This document shows, piece by piece, positions 59,241 through 64,000 of a stretch of 64,000 nucleotides of DNA. A model generated the notes under the pieces. It was not told the origin of the DNA, did not search any database, and saw nothing but the letters and a program-made list of their open reading frames with translations. Both the position numbers and the translations under genes were made by a program. How positions within the stretch are numbered: position 1 is the first letter of the stretch; every line of letters begins with the position of its first letter. The stretch covers positions 1-64,000 of the forward strand of contig WRHU01000003.1 of assembly GCA_009783085.1 (NCBI GenBank), in the 5' to 3' direction. This stretch comes from Coriobacteriia bacterium. GTDB lineage: Bacteria; Actinomycetota; Coriobacteriia; Coriobacteriales; UBA8131.

Positions 59241-59705
59241 ATGGTAACGAGAGGCAGCCCGATGTTTCCACGGCTATCCGAGGACATACAAAACTTTAGC
59301 TTCAAAAACACAAACGAGGAGCGCGTGGTTTCCTCCCACTTTTTCTCGTGGTATAAGGGGCATCTGGTTTTGAGAATGGCGGGGCTGGGCGGTAGGTCGT
59401 TTAGTTTTGGGATTTTGTTTCTCTCCTCAAAGCTTTCTGCTACTGCGCCTAGTACCATCACCACGCTCAAGCACGAATATGGACACACGGTTCAATTTGA
59501 TTTGCTCGGCCCACGCACGTACTTGCTCCACATTGGTAGACCGTCGATGCGCAGCGGCAGCGTGCCGTATAGGGATTACTATAACTTGCCGTGGGAGGCA
59601 ACGGCGGATTTTTTTGGTGGTATTACCGAGAGAGTCGAGCCAGAAAAGCTTGAGGAGGCACGAGCTTACTTGGGTAAGGTGCTTAAAAATAGATGGCGGC
59701 CGTGA
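59241..59705 (+). CDS. Small HEYGH zinc-metallopeptidase-like protein
   Basis: 154 residues without a signal peptide or membrane segment. The centre carries TLKHEYGHTVQ, a HExxH zinc motif, and a possible third ligand region follows (NLPWEATADFFGG, Glu/Asp). The preceding FSFGILFLSSK and following PSMRSGSVPYRDYY segments match a group of short predicted peptidases found in Gram-positive bacteria, often of unknown role. Only a short AAGG precedes the ATG. The protein is isolated: larB points away and the copper ATPase follows after a minisatellite. No inhibitor or substrate gene is adjacent. It could also be a truncated member of a longer family. Confidence 0.65.
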   Translation: MVTRGSPMFPRLSEDIQNFSFKNTNEERVVSSHFFSWYKGHLVLRMAGLGGRSFSFGILFLSSKLSATAPSTITTLKHEYGHTVQFDLLGPRTYLLHIGRPSMRSGSVPYRDYYNLPWEATADFFGGITERVEPEKLEEARAYLGKVLKNRWRP

Positions 59706-59710
59706 AAACC

Positions 59711-59823
59711 TGTGAGGCATTTTGATGCGCTTGTGAGAGCTGCATGAGATTGTGAGTGCCGCATAAAACTGTGAGGGCTGCATAAAACTGTGAGGGCCGC
59801 ATAAAATCGTGAGGGCTGTATGA
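59711..59823 (+). repeat. Six-copy ~20-bp minisatellite before copA
   Basis: Units of TGTGAGGGCYGCATAAAAC (19-20 bases) begin at ~59711, 59731, 59750, 59769, 59788 and 59808, degenerate at the 5' end and most alike in units 3-5. The last unit (GTGAGGGCTGTATG) supplies the ribosome-binding site and ATG of the leader peptide. Confidence 0.85.
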
Positions 59824-59849
59824 AAGAAACCGATGGCAAAACGAGATGA
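59820..59849 (+). CDS. Nine-codon leader peptide coupled to copA
   Basis: An ATG preceded by GAGGG opens a frame reading MKETDGKTR and stops at TGA (59847-59849), which overlaps the copA ATG (59846-59848) as ATGA. copA itself lacks a ribosome-binding site, so reinitiation from this leader would explain its translation. The first 12 bases of the leader (ATGAAAGAAACC) are repeated exactly at the copA start 26 bases on, so the leader may have arisen by duplication of the original start region. Confidence 0.6.
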   Translation: MKETDGKTR

Positions 59850-62101
59850 AAGAAACCATTCACCTACATAACATGACCTGCGCTGGCTGTGCGGCGCGTG
59901 TTGAGCGTGCGGTTGCGCTTGCTTCTGGCGTACAAAGTTCAGTTGTCAATTTTGCCACCGAGCGGCTTACGGTCGAATACGACGAAACACAAACCTCAAT
60001 CCAAGAGATTGGCGCAGTGGTGAAAGCAGCTGGTTATGATTGGTCGCCGATAAAAGATGCGCAAACCGCCCTTGAGGAGGAGCGCACCAAAAAGGCACAA
60101 GCATTTTCCACGCTCAAAACAAAGACGCTCATAAGCTTGGTGTTTGCTCTCCCGCTGTTATATCTTGCGATGGCGCATATGTTTCCGCAGGTATTTACGC
60201 TGCCACTACCCGCAGGGCTCATGTCCAGTGCTCACCCCCTCCGTTTTGCCGTACTGCAGCTTGCGCTGGTTTTACCCATTGTTGCAGCAGGTTGGCGTTT
60301 TTATTACGTAGGCTATCGTGCGCTGTGGTTGCGTGCGCCCAACATGGACACGCTGGTTGCGCTCGGCACCACCGCAGCGATCGTCTATAGCTTGTACGCG
60401 ACATTTATGATTGCAACAACAGGCAACCACGAGTGGACTATGCAGCTGTATTTTGAGAGTGCCGGTGTTATTATCACGCTTATTCTTTTGGGAAAAACGA
60501 TGGAAGCTCTTTCAAAAGGACGCACGGGTGAGGCACTGAGAAAGCTTGCTGAACTCGCTCCCAAAACGGCGTGGGTTCTTAAGGAACAACAAGAAATTGA
60601 AATCCCCATTAAAGACGTGCTGGTAGGCGATGTGGTTGTGGTCAAGCCCGGCGCACAAATACCTGTTGACGGAGAAGTGCTGGAGGGCACCAGCTCAGTT
60701 GATGAGTCCATGCTCACGGGTGAGTCCATGCCGGTTGACAAAGCGGCAGGTGAGCGGGTGTATGCGGCAAGCACCAATGTACAAGGGCGGCTGGTGGTGC
60801 GAGCCACCAGCGTGGGCGCAGATACCGCCTTGGCGCACATCGTAAAACTGGTTGAGGACGCACAGGGCTCAAAAGCTCCCATTGCCACACTGGCAGACGT
60901 GGTTTCTCGCTACTTTGTGCCGGTGGTGCTGGCAATTGCGGTGCTTGCCGCCGCCGCTTGGTTTATCGCAGGACAGCCGCTTTCTTTTGCGCTCACCATT
61001 CTTGTTTCTGTTCTTGTTATTGCGTGTCCGTGCGCTTTGGGGCTTGCCACACCAACCGCCATTATGGTTGCAACGGGAAAAGGGGCCCAGCACGGCATTT
61101 TGGTCAAGGGTGGCGAAGCGCTTGAGGCGGCTCGCAAAATACAGACGGTGATACTTGATAAAACGGGAACTATAACCGAAGGAAAGCCGCAGGTTACCGA
61201 TGTCAAAACAGAAGCAACTGTGGAGGCACAAGAGCTTATCTCGCTTGCTGCTGGTATCGAAAAGGGGAGTGAGCACCCTTTAGGCGCTGCGATTGTGGAC
61301 TATGCTGCCGAGAGGGACATACCACCTGCACCCCTCGATTCTTTTGAGGCACTTGCAGGCAAAGGGGTACGGGGCGTAAGTGAGGGACGTGTTGTTTTGG
61401 TAGGAAACAGCGCCTTTATGGAGGAACAAAAAGTGGTGCTTTCTCCGGCTGCTTGCAAATACGCCGAGGAGTTTTCTCGTGCTGGAAAAACGCCCGTATA
61501 TGTGTCGGTTGACGGCAAGCTAGCTGGCAGTATCGCCGTTGCCGATGTGGTAAAGCCTACGAGCAAAGCCGCTGCTGCAAAACTTGAAGCAATGGGGCTT
61601 GATGTTGCTATGATAACGGGAGATAACGAGCGCACTGCCCACGCCATTGCCAAAGAAGTTGGTATTGCCAGCGTTATGGCTTCGGTGCTTCCACAGGATA
61701 AGGCAGCGCACGTAAGCAAGTTGCAGGCAAGCGGGCAGCGTGTTGCCATGGTGGGCGACGGCATTAACGATGCCCCTGCTCTTGCGCAGGCTGACGTTGG
61801 CATCGCCCTTGGAACAGGAACCGATGTTGCGCTCGAAAGCGCCGACATTGTTTTGATGCACGGCAATTTGATGGACGTTGCCAGTGCCATAAAGCTCTCA
61901 AAGGCCACTATCCGAAACATCAAGCAAAACCTCTTTTGGGCGTTTGGCTACAATGTCGCTGGCATTCCGCTAGCTTGTGGTCTGCTTTATCTCTTTGGGG
62001 GCCCGCTCTTAAGCCCCATGTTTGCTGCCGCTGCTATGTCTTTAAGCAGTGTGTCCGTGCTCGCCAATGCCCTGCGTCTCAAGCGCTTTAAGCCTTACTA
62101 G
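59846..62101 (+). CDS. copA: Copper-translocating P1B-type ATPase
   Basis: 751 residues. One N-terminal heavy-metal domain with MTCAGC (Cys 12 and 15). Eight hydrophobic segments are expected; the ion-path motif [10 protein letters not shown], phosphorylation site [20 protein letters not shown] (His-Pro), and the [20 protein letters not shown] hinge are all intact. CPC plus CxxC indicates Cu(I) export from the cytosol. No chaperone (copZ) or CsoR/CueR regulator is adjacent. Translation appears to depend on the overlapping leader peptide. The stop codon TAG shares its G with the first base of a dispersed repeat copy, so the repeat abuts the gene exactly. Confidence 0.95.
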   Translation: MKETIHLHNMTCAGCAARVERAVALASGVQSSVVNFATERLTVEYDETQTSIQEIGAVVKAAGYDWSPIKDAQTALEEERTKKAQAFSTLKTKTLISLVFALPLLYLAMAHMFPQVFTLPLPAGLMSSAHPLRFAVLQLALVLPIVAAGWRFYYVGYRALWLRAPNMDTLVALGTTAAIVYSLYATFMIATTGNHEWTMQLYFESAGVIITLILLGKTMEALSKGRTGEALRKLAELAPKTAWVLKEQQEIEIPIKDVLVGDVVVVKPGAQIPVDGEVLEGTSSVDESMLTGESMPVDKAAGERVYAASTNVQGRLVVRATSVGADTALAHIVKLVEDAQGSKAPIATLADVVSRYFVPVVLAIAVLAAAAWFIAGQPLSFALTILVSVLVIACPCALGLATPTAIMVATGKGAQHGILVKGGEALEAARKIQTVILDKTGTITEGKPQVTDVKTEATVEAQELISLAAGIEKGSEHPLGAAIVDYAAERDIPPAPLDSFEALAGKGVRGVSEGRVVLVGNSAFMEEQKVVLSPAACKYAEEFSRAGKTPVYVSVDGKLAGSIAVADVVKPTSKAAAAKLEAMGLDVAMITGDNERTAHAIAKEVGIASVMASVLPQDKAAHVSKLQASGQRVAMVGDGINDAPALAQADVGIALGTGTDVALESADIVLMHGNLMDVASAIKLSKATIRNIKQNLFWAFGYNVAGIPLACGLLYLFGGPLLSPMFAAAAMSLSSVSVLANALRLKRFKPY

Positions 62102-62120
62102 GGGACGGTACGATTTTGTC
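62101..62120 (+). repeat. Repeat arm abutting the copA stop codon
   Basis: GGGGACGGTACGATTTTGTC is identical to the first 20 bases of the aroA arm; the last three bases differ. It begins on the last base of the copA stop codon. A GTCACA six bases on resembles an arm end. Confidence 0.85.
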
Positions 62121-62217
62121 CCACTTTCCTGTCACATGCTGGCAGAAGTGCGGCAGGATTGTTCTTGTATGAGGGTAAAAAATGCGGTTTTTAGCAAGGC
62201 TAAAGTGACAGATTAGT

Positions 62218-62223
62218 TATAAT
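62218..62223 (+). promoter_or_regulatory. Candidate -10 for the lipoprotein gene
   Basis: Consensus TATAAT ~95 bases before the start; the -35 region is poor. A second, weaker candidate (TATGCT, ~62265) lies closer to the gene. Confidence 0.35.
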
Positions 62224-62318
62224 TTTCTGCCCAAATCCCAGCATATAAGCCTTTTTCGCGTGCTATGCTAGTGCAAGAAATGCAATCTACCCTATGACAT
62301 TTCTGGAAAGGAAATAAG

Positions 62319-63206
62319 ATGTTTACCAAAAATTCTAGCACGACAAAAGGCACCACAAAAGGCACCACAATAGGCACGCAGAACCAAGCCGCTCACTCCA
62401 AAAGGCTTCCAAGCAGGTTTCTCAGGGCTCTGGGCAGTTTGGGAGTTTTCATGTTGGCTGCCGCTCTCTCGTTCTCGCTTCTGGGTTGTACTCCCGGTCA
62501 AGATGCAGAGCCAGCGAGCACCACATCTGCTAACCAAGATAACCCAGCAACTGAGGCAGAGGGCACAAAGCCCGCCGAAGCAACCTCCAGCGCAACGCTT
62601 GATTTGGCAAATCCAGAGGACTACAAAAAGATAAACCTCTTTTTGAGCAATTTTTCTGAGGCATTGTTCTGCGTGTATAACAGCAATGGTTATGAGTTCG
62701 ATGCTTATGATCATCTCGGAACTCTTGCGCACTTTGCCATTGATCACAATTACATAAACACACCTGGTGTGGTGGAGCTTGGAAGCTATGAAAACATAGA
62801 TGGAAAAGACTATGACATCCGCATTTCTGCCAAGGCTGCCCAGGAAACTATCAAAACCTTTTTCAAACAAGACGTTGATGTAAGCACGCTCAAAGACATG
62901 GGCTATCCCTATTACCACAATGGTTATCTTTACACTGCGCAAGCAGGTGGCGGACTTGGTGCCTATGGCATTGCGGTTCCTCTTACTCTTGAAAAAATCG
63001 GCGACAATCGCTACAAGGTTCTGTTTGAGGTCTTTGCCGGTGACAACTACGATGCGACCGACCAGTCTTTGTACGGATTGTCTAGAGACGAGCTTGTAAA
63101 ACGTGGATTTGCCGGGTATCTTACGGGAGAAGCGGTTATCGAGCCCCTTAATGATGGCACCATAGCTCCCTTCCTATTGGTTTCGTACTCAGTAAAAGAC
63201 ATCTAG
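62319..63206 (+). CDS. Putative lipoprotein of unknown function
   Basis: 295 residues. A long polar N-terminal region with KGTTKGTT repeats (residues 8-20) precedes a hydrophobic stretch and a clear lipobox SLLGC at about residue 64, so the mature protein should be lipid-anchored at the outer face of the membrane. A Thr/Ala/Glu linker follows. The rest (~100-295) is a compact alpha/beta domain with Tyr- and Asp-rich segments (FLSNFSEALFCVYNSNGYEF, YPYYHNGYLYTAQAGGGLGA, VLFEVFAGDNYDATD). I do not recognise the family. AAAGGAAA precedes the ATG; a later start nearer the hydrophobic stretch is possible. A single-gene unit ending in a terminator. Confidence 0.72.
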   Translation: MFTKNSSTTKGTTKGTTIGTQNQAAHSKRLPSRFLRALGSLGVFMLAAALSFSLLGCTPGQDAEPASTTSANQDNPATEAEGTKPAEATSSATLDLANPEDYKKINLFLSNFSEALFCVYNSNGYEFDAYDHLGTLAHFAIDHNYINTPGVVELGSYENIDGKDYDIRISAKAAQETIKTFFKQDVDVSTLKDMGYPYYHNGYLYTAQAGGGLGAYGIAVPLTLEKIGDNRYKVLFEVFAGDNYDATDQSLYGLSRDELVKRGFAGYLTGEAVIEPLNDGTIAPFLLVSYSVKDI

Positions 63207-63279
63207 CCCATCGAGCTACAGCAAGGGCAGCGAAGGAGCATGCAGAAAATCAACTGTTGCTGCTAGCTCCAACGAGAGT

Positions 63280-63318
63280 AACCCCGCCCGCTGCCGAAGG
63301 CAGCGGGCGGGGTTTGTC
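63280..63318 (+). terminator. Rho-independent-type terminator
   Basis: Perfect 16-bp stem AACCCCGCCCGCTGCC (63280-63295) with its complement (63299-63314), loop GAA, followed by only TGTC; the Ts ending the stem extend the run to three. It serves the lipoprotein gene. Confidence 0.8.
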
Positions 63319-63423
63319 GGGATTTCCGATTTTTCTACCAATCGAGAAAGAGTTTCTCGAAAGCATCAAGGCACTTGAGAAAACGGTTGAAAAGAAAATA
63401 GAAACAACCTAGCCAAGAAAAAA

Positions 63424-63434
63424 CGCTATACTAG
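63424..63434 (+). promoter_or_regulatory. Candidate -10 region of the dehydrogenase gene
   Basis: CGCTATACTAG, identical over 11 bases to 10919-10929 before tyrA, with TATACT at 63427-63432. The gene begins ~110 bases downstream. No good -35. Confidence 0.4.
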
Positions 63435-63544
63435 ATTACCTCACAGTATGCTCTGCTCCAACTCAGCAGGGCTTAAACGTGTAGTCAGCTTGCGGTGCAC
63501 CCACACAGTGGCTATACCTCAATAAAACGGTTAAGGAGAACGAC

Positions 63545-64000
63545 ATGGCACAGCACACTATTACCCTTATTCCCGGCGACGGGATTGGTCCAGAGATTTC
63601 GCACGCGATGCAACGGGTGGTTGACGCAACGGGTGTTTCAATAGAATGGGAGATTGCTGAGGCAGGTGCACATCTGCTTGAGAGCGAGGGTACGCCACTT
63701 CCGCAAAGCACCATAGATTCTATCAAGCGCAATAAAGTTGCCATTAAGGGCCCAGTTACCACACCGGTGGGCACGGGTTTTCGCAGTATAAATGTTGCGC
63801 TGCGCAAAGAGCTTGACCTGTATACCAATTTGCGTCCGGCGTTTTCTTTGGAAGGCACGGGCACGCTGTATAAAGACATCGACCTCGTGGTGGTTCGTGA
63901 GAACACCGAGGATTTGTATGCAGGCGTTGAGTTTGAGGAGGGGAGCGAGGGCGCAAAGGGCCTTATCGAGTATTGTGCCGAGCAAGGGGCTGGTGTTATT
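63545..64000 (+). CDS. Isocitrate/isopropylmalate dehydrogenase family, 5' part (probably NAD-isocitrate dehydrogenase)
   Basis: The frame is open for 152 codons and runs off the window. AAGGAG lies six bases before the ATG. The N-terminal motif LIPGDGIGPEI, the substrate-binding FRSINVALRKELDLYTNLRP and VVVRENTEDLYAGVEF are typical of NAD-dependent isocitrate dehydrogenases. The RENTEDLYAG form favours isocitrate over 3-isopropylmalate, but the deciding C-terminal cofactor region lies outside the window. It would oxidise isocitrate to 2-oxoglutarate in the cytoplasm, often in an incomplete citric-acid cycle that supplies glutamate. Confidence 0.85.
   Translation, partial: MAQHTITLIPGDGIGPEISHAMQRVVDATGVSIEWEIAEAGAHLLESEGTPLPQSTIDSIKRNKVAIKGPVTTPVGTGFRSINVALRKELDLYTNLRPAFSLEGTGTLYKDIDLVVVRENTEDLYAGVEFEEGSEGAKGLIEYCAEQGAGVI

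Noticed and set aside
1-64000. tRNA and rRNA genes
   Set aside because: No T-loop (GGTTCGAATCC-like) with flanking acceptor stem and no rRNA-like sequence was found on either strand; a GATTCGAATC at 2980 is coding sequence.

Overview
The window reads as about 64 kb of an actinobacterial chromosome of roughly balanced GC. The most likely source is an anaerobic Coriobacteriia (Eggerthellaceae-type) gut or oral bacterium. This placement is inference: it rests on the gene order aroA-cmk-plsC-ispH ... DUF512-der-plsY-gpsA, on a monoderm-style nitrate reductase whose catalytic subunit carries a lipobox, on several very large surface proteins without LPXTG anchors, and on larB/larC. No rRNA, tRNA, CRISPR array, prophage or complete insertion sequence was seen.

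Layout. (1) 0.1-10.6 kb: an SPFH/SHOCT scaffold protein, then a nitrate-respiration block. This holds a GAF-histidine kinase and LuxR-type regulator pair on the + strand, facing napG-napA-napB and napD-napH on the - strand, with a NarK-type transporter upstream. Nitrate would be imported, sensed and reduced outside the membrane, with quinol electrons passing through NapH/NapG and NapB. (2) 11-23.6 kb: a dense + strand housekeeping run for aromatic amino acids (tyrA, aroA), nucleotides (cmk), phospholipids (plsC, a CDP-alcohol phosphatidyltransferase, plsY, gpsA), isoprenoids (ispH), a secreted nuclease, a DUF512 radical-SAM-like protein, der and rpe. (3) 23.6-25.2 kb: a small accessory island. 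It holds a candidate small-hydrophobic-peptide/antisense locus inside an inverted repeat, a decayed surface-protein tail, and a RelB-like/YoeB toxin-antitoxin pair behind a perfect 28-bp palindrome. (4) 25.2-31.3 kb: cysteine desulfurase, a PHP phosphatase, a diacylglycerol-kinase-like protein and priA. (5) 31.5-52.5 kb: a cell-surface region with a beta-lactamase-fold hydrolase carrying wall-binding repeats, a 4,542-residue repeat protein, a leucine-rich-repeat protein, and an L,D-transpeptidase with four ricin-like modules. (6) 52.6-59.1 kb, - strand: larB, an MMPL transporter, its putative extracytoplasmic partner, and larC in one apparent operon. (7) 59.2-64 kb: a small HEYGH metallopeptidase, a copper ATPase behind a minisatellite and a coupled nine-codon leader, a lipoprotein, and the 5' part of an isocitrate/isopropylmalate dehydrogenase-family gene.

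Two themes cut across the regions. First, a dispersed palindromic repeat (arm GGGGACGGTACGATTTTGTC) lies in intergenic DNA but also in frame inside aroA, the DUF512 gene and priA. A second repeat (GGGCTTGACCCGCAATC) accompanies it in places. Second, many housekeeping enzymes carry short tandem, low-complexity expansions that look like recent slippage products. The giant gene shows a higher-order pattern: ten units of about 300 residues fall into four types that recur in a fixed A-B-C-D order with a period near 3.6 kb.
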